DNA of 57,759 nucleotides from Desulfobacterales bacterium (GTDB lineage Bacteria; Desulfobacterota; Desulfobacteria; Desulfobacterales; JADGBH01): NCBI GenBank assembly GCA_015231595.1, contig JADGBH010000018.1, positions 1 through 57,759 of the forward strand. Reading direction: 5' to 3'. Numbering within the stretch: position 1 is the stretch's first letter; every line of letters starts with the position of its first letter. The position numbers were made by a program, and so were the translations under genes. The notes below the pieces were generated by a model. The model made no database searches. It was not told the DNA's origin and saw only the letters and a list, made by a program, of their open reading frames with translations. Shown here one piece after another: positions 29,001 to 35,797 of the stretch.

Positions 29001-32000
29001 TGTTCCAGATAAATCTTGGGATTTATATCCAGCATCCTCGATTGTTTTCCATACTGTTTCCAAGAATAATCTTTGTTGAGGATCCATAAGTTCTGCTTCT
29101 CTTGGAGATATTCCAAAGAAAAGAGCATCGAATTTATCCACTTCCTTCATGAACCCACCCCATTTTATATTAGTTTTATTGGGCTCTTTTGTAGGGTCTC
29201 CGTAATAATCAAGGTAATCCCATCTGTCTTTTGGAATTTCTGTAACAAGATTTTTCCCTTTTTCAAGGTTTTGCCAGAAAATATCAAGGTTTTCAGATTG
29301 GGGCATTATTCCGCTCATGCCTATGATTGCTATATCTTTTGATATTTTACGAATTTCATCTTGTTTTTTGTTTACTATTTTAATGGCTCGTTTTTTTATG
29401 GACGGTTTTTTAGATTTAACTGAAATTAGTTTGATTTTGCCCTTGTAATGTTCAGTTACAGAGTTCTTATGTTCGTCAAAAAGATATGTTGATAATCCGT
29501 TTATTGTTGGGTATTCAAATAAATTGGCTGGCGTCAGCTCAATATTATATTTCTCAACTATTATTTTAGCAAATTCCGTGATTGTGATGGAATCAAATCC
29601 AAACTCGCTCATATTTTCGTCAAAATCAATATCATTTTCTTTTACTTTTAAAATTGAGCTTATTGCTTTTGCTAAATCTTGTTTAATTTTTTCTATAAGG
29701 TCTTTTTCGTCGATTTTAGATTCAAATTGTTCTACTTCTTCTGTTTCTTCGACAAATTCTTCAAATTCTTCAAATTCTTCTTCAGTTTCATCTTTAACAG
29801 TTTCTATAGCCTTTTTAGCATTAAAGGCACTTATTATTTTTTCTTTTTCGCCTTCCAAAGCTATAAAATTAGTTTTGTCTGATAATAAACCTTTTTCAAA
29901 TGCTAAAACGCCAGAATCAGTTTGAAGTGGAATTATCCCGAAATTTTTCTTAATGTTGTCTTTAGTAAAATCGTCAACATGCATTCCTCCTTCTGCCCAC
30001 AAAGGCCAGTTTATAGAAATAGTTTTTCCAAACCTTTCGTTTTTAGCTCTTAATAATTCTCTTTGCTTGCTGAAATTATCCATAAAACTATTAGCAAACG
30101 AGTAATCGCATTGACCTGGATTTCCAAAAACCGCAGATATTGATGAAAATAGAACAAAAAAATCCATTTGCTCAGATTTTAAAGCCTCATCCAAATAAAT
30201 TGTTCCGAATACTTTGGCTGATAAAACTTCAGATATTTCTGCTTCGGTTTTTTTAATGATAAAGGAATCTCTTATTACGCCTGCACTGTGAATTACTCCG
30301 TTTATTTTTCCAAAGTTAGCTTTTAATGACTGTATAAGCCTATTAACATCATTTTTATTGGAAATGTCCGCTTGCTCATAAAATATTTTAGAGCCTGTTT
30401 GTTCTAATGCTTTTATTTTTTCCGATTTTTCTGGAGTAATACTTGACCTTCCAGTAAGAATAATTTGAGATTTAGCTTGTTGTGATAAAAATCTGGCAAA
30501 TATAAGTCCAAGTCCGCCAATTCCACCGGTAATAATATAAACTCTTTTTTTTTGTATGCTAAGTGTATCTTTTTTTGGCGGATAAAATTCTATTAAGGAT
30601 TTTGTAAATCTTTTTCCGTTCTTATATAGAACTTCTTTTTTGTCTTTATCTGCTTTGAGCTCGTTTATCAGATATTCAGCAATTTTTTCCGTAGATTGAT
30701 TTGAATTTATTTCTACTGTTTTGAATTGAAGTTTTGGATTTTCTAAGGCTATAGTTTTGAATAAGGCTGAAATTGCTGAATGTAGAGGCCTAATCTCACC
30801 TTCTTTTGTCAAATACGCATATATCATTTGGACGTTATTTTTAGGTTTAGTTGCTAAAATTTCTTTTGTAAGGGATAATAAAGAATAATAGCTTTTTGTA
30901 AGCTCTTCTTCAAAATTGATTCCAGTGTTTTCCCATGAAACAATATTTATAATTTTGGATGGGAATTGCTCTTCATTTCGGTCAATTTTCTCCCTCCCCC
31001 CTGAGCGGAGGGTTGGGGTGGGGTGCGTTAATTTAATATCAAGACCTTTGTATTTATTTTCAATTGCCGTCTTTAGAGACTCAGTAAATTCAGCCTTATC
31101 TGCCAATATGAATATATTTTTTAATTCTTCTTCAGTCTCAAATTTACATTCTGATTCTTCCCATTCATTAGAAAGAAAAACAGTTTCAGGATATGTTGAA
31201 GCTGATTTTATTGAGCTTTCTGACAATCCAGACAGCCAATATCTATCTTTTGCAAAAGGATAGCAGGGTAGGGGAGTTCTTTTTAAATTTAAGCCTTCAT
31301 AAAGTTTAATCCAGTCGATATCTATTCCACTTACAAAGATTTCTGCAAGGGATGCAAAATCTCTGTTATCGATGAAAACACCAGTATTTTTAGCCTTAGA
31401 CGTAATATCAGTCTTTGATGTTTTAATTTTTTCTGATGTAAAAATGTTTTCTTTTATGTTTCCGTTTATATAATTATTTAGTTTCTGGATAAGTTCGTTT
31501 TTATCTGAAAATATTATTGCAAGCCTTTCTTTCATGGCTTCCCTTCCTATCATAAGGGTGTAAGCCATGTTAATAAGGGAAACATCATTTGCAGTTAAAA
31601 AATCAGCCATAGCTTCGGCATATTTTTTAAGTCTCTCTTCTTTTTTTGCTGAAAGAATAAATAAATAAGGCGGGTTTTCAATATTATTTATTTCTTCTGG
31701 TAAATATTCTTCAATGACCGCAAAAGCGTTAGCACCTCCAACTCCAAAATTGTTTATTGCCGCATATCTGGGAACATTCTGTTGTTCCCATCTTGTTGGA
31801 GATGTTGGAATGAAAAATGGGCTGTTATCAAGGTTGATTGAAGGATTTATTTTATTTATATTTGTGCATTTCGGGATATAGTTATTTTTTATTGAAAGTA
31901 ATATTTTTGTAAGGGAGCATATACCTGAGGCTGATTCAAGATGTCCAATATTAGCTTTTGAACCAAGACTGCAAAAATTTTTCTTGTCTGTTAAGCTTGA

Positions 32001-34241
32001 GAAAGCGTTTTCAAGGGCTTTTATCTCGATTGGATCTCCGATAGCTGTTCCTGTTCCGTGGGTTTCAACATAGTCAATTTGGGACGCGTCAATGCCTGAT
32101 TCAATTATGCTTGTTGTAATGGCTTTTTCTATGGCTTTAATGTTTGGAACGTGATGACCAGCTCCTTTTCCAGAATGATTTATACTTGTTGATTTTATGA
32201 CTCCATAAATATTGTCTCCGTCCTTTATGGCTTGTTTTAAAGGCTTAAGCAAAACCATGCCAGAACCTTCACCAGGAACATAACCGTCAGCTTTTTCGTC
32301 AAAGGTTTTTTCTTTACCGTCAGGAGAAATTATATTCATTGAAGAAAGCATGATATATTTGCTTTGATGAAGGCTTAAGTTTACGCCTCCAGCAAGAGCC
32401 ATGTCGCATTCTCCATTTAGCAACGCTTTTCTTGCAATGTGTATTGCTGAAAGAGAAGATGAGCAGGCTGTTTCGATTGTAAGGCTTGGACCTTGAAGGT
32501 TAAGAGCATAAGATATTCTGTTTGATATATCGTGAGCATAGCAGCCTGGACTTAAATATTGTCCTGTTTTACCGTAATGTTCAGCAGACAGCCAAGTAAA
32601 ATCATCGTTCATGACTCCAGCATAAAGGCCTACAGTATATTTATTTAAGTCTTTTATGGAATATCCTGCGTCTTCTACTGCATGCCAAGTTGTTTCCATT
32701 AAAACTCGGACTTGAGGATCCATAAGCTCTGCTTCTCTTGGCGAAATGCTAAAAAACAGAGGGTCAAATTTATCTGCATCAATTATAAATCCACCCCATT
32801 TACTATAAGTTTTATTTGGAGTTTGTCCGCCTTTTTCAAAGTAAGGCAAGAAATTCCAATGGTCATTTGGAATTTCAGATGTGCATTCTTTTCCTTGAAA
32901 AATGTTTTTCCAAAAAGTTTCTAAGTCGGGTGAGTTTGGATATCTTCCTGCAATTCCTATTATAGCTATATCATCGTCTTTTGATTCTTGTTTAATTGCT
33001 ATAATTTCGCGTTTTTTCGGTGGTTCTATTTTTCTTTCAGGGGCTTTACTTACTTTATATTTTGAACCATGCTCTTCTAAAAGATAGGCAGCAAGCTGTT
33101 TAATATTTGTATATTCAAAAAGAAGAGTAGGGTAAAGCTGTTCTCCGATTTTAGCTTCAAGCTCTTTTACGATTTCAAGAAGCTTCCTTGAATCAAGTCC
33201 CTGATCGTAAAAACCTGTTTCTTTGTCAATTTGGTTTTTGGGTTTATTTTGAATTTTTGATATTATGCCGCATAAATCGTCTTCAATTTGTTCAGCAAGA
33301 TTTTTTTCAGATGGCGGTTCATTGTCTTGGATTTCGATTGTTTCTTCTTTAACTGGCGGTTCTTTTATTTTTTCTGGATATATGGAATCAAGCATTTGGA
33401 GTTTTGTTATAAGTTCTTTTGAGCGTATTTGTTTTGCCGTGAGCTTTGTAAAATAGGCAATACATTCTCCTTTTTCATTGTAAAGCCCATAGCTGTGATG
33501 TTTTATATCATCTGAAACGGCGGTTGTTTCATCTCTTGTAATATAGGCATAACAGATATTTTCAAGCCTGCCTTTTGCTTTAAAAGATTCAATAAAAAGG
33601 GGTATAAAAGGTTTTGGTTCTTTTAAACTGGCTTGGTGAAAAAGAAAAGGAAGAAGAGTTGATGAATCAAGATAAGCTGGATGTATATAGAAATTATCTA
33701 TATATTTTTTAGCAAGGTCACTAAGACTTATTTCTGCCAAAAGATAATCATCTGTCATGTAGATTTTTCCATCAGCCTTCATAAATTCGTAATGGCTTAT
33801 TTCAACGCTTCTAACATGACCGTAGAGTTCATCCATATCTAAAATTTTTGAGGCATTATTTTTCAAAACCCCAATATTTATAGCCTTATTCAAAGGTTTA
33901 TGCTCGTAGTGAAGTTCGCAAGTGAAGTTTTCGATCCATTCTTCTGATATGATTTTATCGTTTTTGATTCTTTGAGTGCACGCTGTTATTTTTCCAATAT
34001 CTTTTGAGGGCTCTAATGTAATTTTTATTTGAGCATCATATTTTTCTGATGTTGATACAGGCTCTTTAAAAAGGAGATTTTTTAATTCTATTTTATTTGT
34101 GTCATAGCCTTCAAATAGAAGTATTCTATAAAGCATGTCAATGAAAGTAACTCCAGGCATTATTCTTACACTGTGGACCCTATGATCTCTAACTATAAAA
34201 TCTTCATTTTGCATGATTGTGATAAATTCAAAATTTTTCAT
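20076..34241 (-). CDS. Trans-AT-type modular polyketide synthase, DH-ACP-[KS-KR-ACP]x2-KS-DH*-KR-ACP-hydrolase
   Basis: A giant type I PKS of about 4721 residues. By approximate residue: DH (1-290; H20xxxS24xxxxP29 and HPAYLD), ACP1 (320-400, GLDS), KS1 (425-850, TACSSS), KR1 (TGGIGGLG at 1238), ACP2 (1547), KS2 (1637-2075, TACSSA), KR2 (TGGAGALG at 2445), ACP3 (2743), KS3 (2838-3273, TACSSS), DH* (3453-3730), KR3 (TGGTGGLG at 3967), ACP4 (4250), then an alpha/beta hydrolase (4420-4690; TTSYGG, DAGHFPF). All three KSs keep Cys-His-His; each ACP has its Ser; each KR keeps Tyr and Asn. No AT domain follows any KS, and YPFAK(D/E)R-type post-KS linkers are present, so malonyl units must come from a separate acyltransferase not seen here. 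The internal DH lacks its catalytic His. ATG at 34241 is chosen over TTG 34250 and GTG 34247 by spacing from AAGAGGA. Product unknown. Confidence 0.92.
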   Translation of the reverse strand: MKNFEFITIMQNEDFIVRDHRVHSVRIMPGVTFIDMLYRILLFEGYDTNKIELKNLLFKEPVSTSEKYDAQIKITLEPSKDIGKITACTQRIKNDKIISEEWIENFTCELHYEHKPLNKAINIGVLKNNASKILDMDELYGHVRSVEISHYEFMKADGKIYMTDDYLLAEISLSDLAKKYIDNFYIHPAYLDSSTLLPFLFHQASLKEPKPFIPLFIESFKAKGRLENICYAYITRDETTAVSDDIKHHSYGLYNEKGECIAYFTKLTAKQIRSKELITKLQMLDSIYPEKIKEPPVKEETIEIQDNEPPSEKNLAEQIEDDLCGIISKIQNKPKNQIDKETGFYDQGLDSRKLLEIVKELEAKIGEQLYPTLLFEYTNIKQLAAYLLEEHGSKYKVSKAPERKIEPPKKREIIAIKQESKDDDIAIIGIAGRYPNSPDLETFWKNIFQGKECTSEIPNDHWNFLPYFEKGGQTPNKTYSKWGGFIIDADKFDPLFFSISPREAELMDPQVRVLMETTWHAVEDAGYSIKDLNKYTVGLYAGVMNDDFTWLSAEHYGKTGQYLSPGCYAHDISNRISYALNLQGPSLTIETACSSSLSAIHIARKALLNGECDMALAGGVNLSLHQSKYIMLSSMNIISPDGKEKTFDEKADGYVPGEGSGMVLLKPLKQAIKDGDNIYGVIKSTSINHSGKGAGHHVPNIKAIEKAITTSIIESGIDASQIDYVETHGTGTAIGDPIEIKALENAFSSLTDKKNFCSLGSKANIGHLESASGICSLTKILLSIKNNYIPKCTNINKINPSINLDNSPFFIPTSPTRWEQQNVPRYAAINNFGVGGANAFAVIEEYLPEEINNIENPPYLFILSAKKEERLKKYAEAMADFLTANDVSLINMAYTLMIGREAMKERLAIIFSDKNELIQKLNNYINGNIKENIFTSEKIKTSKTDITSKAKNTGVFIDNRDFASLAEIFVSGIDIDWIKLYEGLNLKRTPLPCYPFAKDRYWLSGLSESSIKSASTYPETVFLSNEWEESECKFETEEELKNIFILADKAEFTESLKTAIENKYKGLDIKLTHPTPTLRSGGREKIDRNEEQFPSKIINIVSWENTGINFEEELTKSYYSLLSLTKEILATKPKNNVQMIYAYLTKEGEIRPLHSAISALFKTIALENPKLQFKTVEINSNQSTEKIAEYLINELKADKDKKEVLYKNGKRFTKSLIEFYPPKKDTLSIQKKRVYIITGGIGGLGLIFARFLSQQAKSQIILTGRSSITPEKSEKIKALEQTGSKIFYEQADISNKNDVNRLIQSLKANFGKINGVIHSAGVIRDSFIIKKTEAEISEVLSAKVFGTIYLDEALKSEQMDFFVLFSSISAVFGNPGQCDYSFANSFMDNFSKQRELLRAKNERFGKTISINWPLWAEGGMHVDDFTKDNIKKNFGIIPLQTDSGVLAFEKGLLSDKTNFIALEGEKEKIISAFNAKKAIETVKDETEEEFEEFEEFVEETEEVEQFESKIDEKDLIEKIKQDLAKAISSILKVKENDIDFDENMSEFGFDSITITEFAKIIVEKYNIELTPANLFEYPTINGLSTYLFDEHKNSVTEHYKGKIKLISVKSKKPSIKKRAIKIVNKKQDEIRKISKDIAIIGMSGIMPQSENLDIFWQNLEKGKNLVTEIPKDRWDYLDYYGDPTKEPNKTNIKWGGFMKEVDKFDALFFGISPREAELMDPQQRLFLETVWKTIEDAGYKSQDLSGTKTGLFVGVATLDYNDIIREASDDIKAQAATGMSHSILANRISYLLNLKGPSEPIDTACSSALVAIHRAVEAIQFGNCDFAIAGGVNVMASPSLFIAFSKAGMLSKDGKCKTFDKSANGYARGEGVGAVFLKPLDKAIEDGDFIYGVIKSTSINHGGKANSLTAPNPAAQAEVIIDAVEKAQINPSTISYIEAHGTGTSLGDPIEINALKKAFSELYKKWEIKIPDVPICGISSVKTNIGHLETAAGIAGVLKVLLCMKYKKLPSLLHFKELNPYISIKDSPFYFIDKIQNWDTIKDENNNPIPRRAGISSFGFGGVNSHIIIEEYENKSIKEDNTECKESIFVLSAKDEQRLTQYAGDILNYLEKIQDADKYFYDIAYTLQAGRDPMQERLAITADNIDTLKSNLIKYLNKEKSENLFIGSLKSKKDNYDIMVEDEEGKEFIKSLILNKKTNKIAKLWVSGIDIDWNLLHADTKPKRLPLPTYPFAKERFWVKTTKKKIEPSIFYYNLIWNESDYFAHENIENANILIFGKNNQVLESLSPYFKNSKTKIIGEINDKFDFQDFYPTHILYTWGIDNKNAKELDLGIFSVFNLIKALGENAKNIKRIIFIFKYPNAFYEALAGFSKSISLVLPNILFSTISIDELSSLTLAAKELVINKKYYSPEVLYKNSERFIKKAESIDFLETAPQVLREKGVYVITGGAGALGLVFAKYLAEKYKARLILIGRSELSTNKKEIIDELNQNGAEAIYIKADTSDIESMTKAVNTAKSKFGAINGIIHAAGKTSEKIITEKDINEFKQVINPKIDGSVILDEATKNEKLDFFVMFSSTSAVLGDFGQCDYAIGNKFLDAFTLERENKRVQNQRYGKTISINWPLWREGGMHLDDEGEALYLKSSGLAYLETEKGILAFKNILSSNMPNIVVMSGEKNKIDRMLKVDVKHGEPVLEKKIEIEPIAFEETEETDLNKRLEIDIKKIASQIVSIDTVNLDSDENLGNFGFDSILLTEFVNKISDIFKITISPTVFFAHGSIKALREYLHKEFEAQIKEFYKDIKPVKKATTVLKSQSTPATSTLPRTGGRREAYGQTPSDGIAIIGIACVLPMSKDINEYWDNLKNEKNMIEIIPKERWNWEDYFGDPLKESNKTNSKWGGVIPDVDKFDAKFFSISPREAELMDPQQRILLETIWKAIEDAGYKASELSGKKVGVYVGVQFNDYEQILTSSGKLTAQVATGNAHAMLSNRASFFFNFRGPSESINTACSSSLIAVHRGVKSIYADESDIAIAAGVSLMLTPSTLIGASQLGVLSPDGKCKTFDKTANGYVKGEGIAAIILKPLARALEDNDNIYAVIKGSSENHGGKAASLTAPNSKAQAELLVKAYTDAGFLPETITCLELHGTGTALGDPVEVDGIKMAFKELEKIYNKPIKQKNFCGIGSVKTNIGHLEPASGIAGLIKIVLSMKNKMLPASLHLNELNPYINLADTPFYILTKTKNWDRIIDDFGKAIPRRAGVSSFGFGGANAHIAIEEFKKTEKSDSDIENPPYIFVISAKNKDRLKEYAKNLSNFIEKYTDISLSDVAYTLQTGREAMEERIAVVIASKDELIQKLKSFTEDKKDIPELFYGNVKIGQASSSMLVDGREGEEFLKIIIKDKKYSKIAQLWASGVEFDWKILYNKLPNKISLPTYPFAKERHWASETKIAYLTAPKGQQITLHSLVHVNRSTLKEEKFSTYLTGSAFYLTDCSIYGKNIFPSTSFIEMARAAGEFAGERKVSRLSNLMFAPPIVINDDEKQVHISLYPSDGDVEFEIFTETKEDNRKVYCKGSIGYEDSKKIADEIIDIESLKNNSKHQVLKDTLYEVFKTFHVNYADGFKTIKNLYMSDTEIFAFAEIPPQIKENFNEFELHPSIIEASLQAIEYFLYKKTGKASHNFIESIKTLEIISPVKDKIYISIKADNFEKYSVIFADDKGNVCAKISYFSIKSIEFFTKSIDTLKKSADGLIYYNSTWIKSNLELNDTSPSDIKNILIFDENNNIKDMLLSRLNPAPNILVVKPGTEFNASGIDGFCSVSPKKQEDFKSLVKHLKSNNLMPDKILYLWPNSKDEQVPIESSLKLGIYPIFFLSSALIEERNQIEILYFHSNNKPENFAVSGFARTLRMENPKINLKTISIQDKSPVNIVNKAFIEFNNTDVEIKYQDKNRYIKSLKEVKPEYDLNRIIKDNGVYIITGGTGGLGLIFAEHLTKNFKAQIVLASRSDLSSERKYKIAEMKSLFGCELIHVKCDILKSDDVAELIRKTKSIFGKIDGVIHSAGITKDSFIAKKTYNEFNAVISPKIYGTIILYEALKSEKIDFFVSFSSVSGVIGNIAQSDYAYANSFLDNFSEIRSGKILSINWPLWQEGGMDVNEDIAKMIEKTFGMKLLKTEDGLKAFETALSTNHKNLLIIYGNTDRIRKSILEHFPSYDEKPKASEILPIKADESKLIMSLQKDLIKIASKILKLDEIEIDENEDMSNYGFDSVTLLEFAGKIDETYKTTIKPSMFFENPTIAEFSSALYLKFKENILHYYQPSSENIIIPEIMSDDFRDVCIEGVKLKSRYQVRVIKEYQKDVTIEVGKEPIQIIGIKNAATPKISLEELEEYAKGFNQIGISDETKQRLLMDYLSLLMKHEKKMVNLLVETPSKAKLEVIAAGDGAPVLLIPGFAMSSSIWRYQFAALSPKYQVISINMPGHGKSGRIRDLSLRNISEVFKETLDILEIERPIHIVTTSYGGMIGQTFAFKYPESTASLTLSGGFSKINESFFQGLPDKERLEKYSALFLKDIENVAKKSAYHRRNKQKYLNIISESKSVDAISGTGYMEEFYKLNTSDILPFIKAETLIISGKVDAIKQALFDVRSTERLNSMIENSKVVEFYDAGHFPFITHAKKFNEYVIQFIDSVEENLMPGKYSAANVIKLIADYSSGEKNLPTVSDIAKLPFKMFKDFLNK
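25759..25801 (-). repeat. Palindromic repeat copy inserted in frame in the PKS (ACP3-KS3 linker)
   Basis: Read on the coding strand this stretch has CACCTCAACCCTCCCTCG, a short loop and GGAGGGAGG. It belongs to the same C/G-rich hairpin family as the intergenic copies at 6147-6246. It encodes STLPRTGGRREA in the flexible linker just before KS3, leaving the frame intact. The local base composition contrasts sharply with the AT-rich surroundings. Confidence 0.65.
30989..31026 (-). repeat. Palindromic repeat copy inserted in frame in the PKS (KS1-KR1 region)
   Basis: Coding-strand sequence CACCCCAACCCTCCGCTC followed by GGGGGGAGGGAG matches the same repeat family as 25759-25801 and 6204-6246. 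It encodes PTPTLRSGGRE in the same frame relative to the repeat as the other PKS copy (TL-R-[ST]-GG). It lies in the non-catalytic part ahead of KR1, presumably on a surface loop. Confidence 0.65.
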
Positions 34242-34444
34242 CTTCACCAATCCTCTTATAATTTTAAAGTTTTGGGTTTTTAAACCTTTATACTTTATAT
34301 ATTAAGATTGTTTGGAATAATGCAACTAAAAATTTATATATAGATTTAATAAAGTAGAAATTTGGAATAGATAATTGGTGTTTGATTAATTGTTTGAATT
34401 CAGAATTGTTAGAATTAGGAAGGCATGTAAAAATGAAGACTATA

Positions 34445-34481
34445 ATTCCCGCGAAGGATTGAATCCATAGAACGCGGGAAT
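34445..34481. repeat. Inverted repeat ATTCCCGCG/CGCGGGAAT
   Basis: A 9-bp perfect stem with a 19-base loop sits in the 264-bp gap between the PKS start and the lipoprotein stop. The sequence resembles widespread dispersed palindromes built on TTCCCGCG. It may help end the lipoprotein transcript but has no T-run on that side. The rest of the gap (34251-34444) is AT-rich leader for the PKS gene, with no ORF. Confidence 0.5.
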
Positions 34482-34505
34482 GTCATATTTGAATCGAGTG
34501 TTTTC

Positions 34506-35504
34506 CTATAATCCATCTGGAGGAACTACTGGTACATAGTTCATCTTAAAAAAACCGCGTATTGTATAATTATAATCGCCTCCAATTGTAACACATTTAT
34601 ATCCGTAAATCGGATTAGATACCGAGTCTTCAACTATAACTCGTTCTGCTTTGATTGCTATGGAATCGTTTAGAGGCGCATTTGGATCATAAATCTTTAT
34701 ATGAATTAAATCGTCTGAAATAGCAACATAGCCATAAGCGAGTACTTGGTGATTTTTCCACAACATTGCACCAGTTTTAACTTTTACAAGACCAAGAGGA
34801 ACTAAATTCCCAGCATCAAGCAAAGACCTGATTTCTTCAAATTCGTCATAGGTTTTTTTCTGTGTGCCTACTGATGTCCCATCAGGCATGTCCATCCATT
34901 TTGCAAATTTACTTATAAATTCACCTTTTTTTCCGAATGAATTAATTTGTCTCCAATAAATATATTGATGCAGAGGTGTTCCTTGTTCAGGAATATCCCA
35001 TTCCCCTGAAGTTGAAGGAATAGTTTTATTAGCAATATAATAATCATAAACAGAAAATGACATGCCTCCACAAAGACCATAAGTATCTGGAATTTGAGGA
35101 ATATCTGGTAACCCAGGAATTAAAAATGGTAGCGGATAACCAGTAAAATAATTTGTAAAACAAAATCCGTGTAATGATGGTTTAAAAGGAATCAAAGCGA
35201 TTGTGTTTGCTTCAAAATCAACATCCTTCGCGCCATCTTTATTAATATCCATATTAATACTTTCGGGATAGAAACTATAGCCGAGCTTAGAAGCAGCAAT
35301 TGTATAGCTCCCTTTTGTTACATCTGAAAATGAATATTTTCCGTTACTATCTGTGACTGCGGTTTTAGTGACACCATCACTGCATCTAAGTGTTACAGCT
35401 ACACCTTCAAGGCCATTTTGATTATAAGTAATTGTGCCTGATAGATTACAACCAGCAATGATTAAGCTTAGTAATAAAACTAAATGTAAAATAAATTTTT
35501 TCAT
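34506..35504 (-). CDS. Lipoprotein with carboxypeptidase-regulatory-like and papain-like domains
   Basis: A 332-residue lipoprotein; lipobox SLIIAGCNLSG (Cys about 19). Residues about 20-95 form a carboxypeptidase-regulatory-like (CarboxypepD_reg) beta sandwich (LEGVAVTLRCSDGVTKTAVT, DSNGKYSFSDVTKGSYTI). The rest looks like a papain-fold domain with a candidate triad: Cys in TYGLCGGMSFSVYDYY, His in WKNHQVLAYGY and Asp/Asn in IKIYDPNAPL. This may be a peptidase, transferase or inactive binding version; the substrate is unknown. The ATG at 35504 is chosen over a GTG at 35510 because AAGGAG lies five bases upstream. It is on the same strand as the PKS, upstream of it, separated by 264 bp with an inverted repeat, so it is probably a separate unit. 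Confidence 0.65.
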   Translation of the reverse strand: MKKFILHLVLLLSLIIAGCNLSGTITYNQNGLEGVAVTLRCSDGVTKTAVTDSNGKYSFSDVTKGSYTIAASKLGYSFYPESINMDINKDGAKDVDFEANTIALIPFKPSLHGFCFTNYFTGYPLPFLIPGLPDIPQIPDTYGLCGGMSFSVYDYYIANKTIPSTSGEWDIPEQGTPLHQYIYWRQINSFGKKGEFISKFAKWMDMPDGTSVGTQKKTYDEFEEIRSLLDAGNLVPLGLVKVKTGAMLWKNHQVLAYGYVAISDDLIHIKIYDPNAPLNDSIAIKAERVIVEDSVSNPIYGYKCVTIGGDYNYTIRGFFKMNYVPVVPPDGL

Positions 35505-35797
35505 ATACACTCCTTTTTAATAAAAAAGATAAATAAAAATTATGTTTATAATTGTAAACAATGATACACTATTTAACATTTTTTGTCAAATTCTTTTATT
35601 GTATTATACGACTTCCGATTTTTAGAATTAAAGGTTAGTTTCAAATATTGACTTTAAAAAAGCTATTTTTAATGGACATTACAATTTATTTGTAGCGGAT
35701 TATTTAATTACTTGACATTATAGACTTAAAAGTTTTAGGTAAACGTCGATTAATACAGTTCAAATAAAAATTAAAAAGTGTAAACTAAAAATTAAGG

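Noticed and set aside
29524..29925. 133-codon plus-strand ORF rich in Ser and Asn
   Set aside because: It is antisense to the Glu-rich linker and ACP2 of the PKS; the composition is the mirror of repeated GAA codons.
20076..34241. PUFA-type or cis-AT PKS
   Set aside because: There is no acyltransferase domain, no tandem ACP array and no chain-length-factor-like KS; all KSs keep the catalytic Cys and each module has one ACP.
35712..35740. TTGACA box upstream of the cyclase fusion gene
   Set aside because: No acceptable -10 box at 16-18 bp spacing. The 293-bp divergent gap otherwise shows nothing beyond AT-rich sequence.
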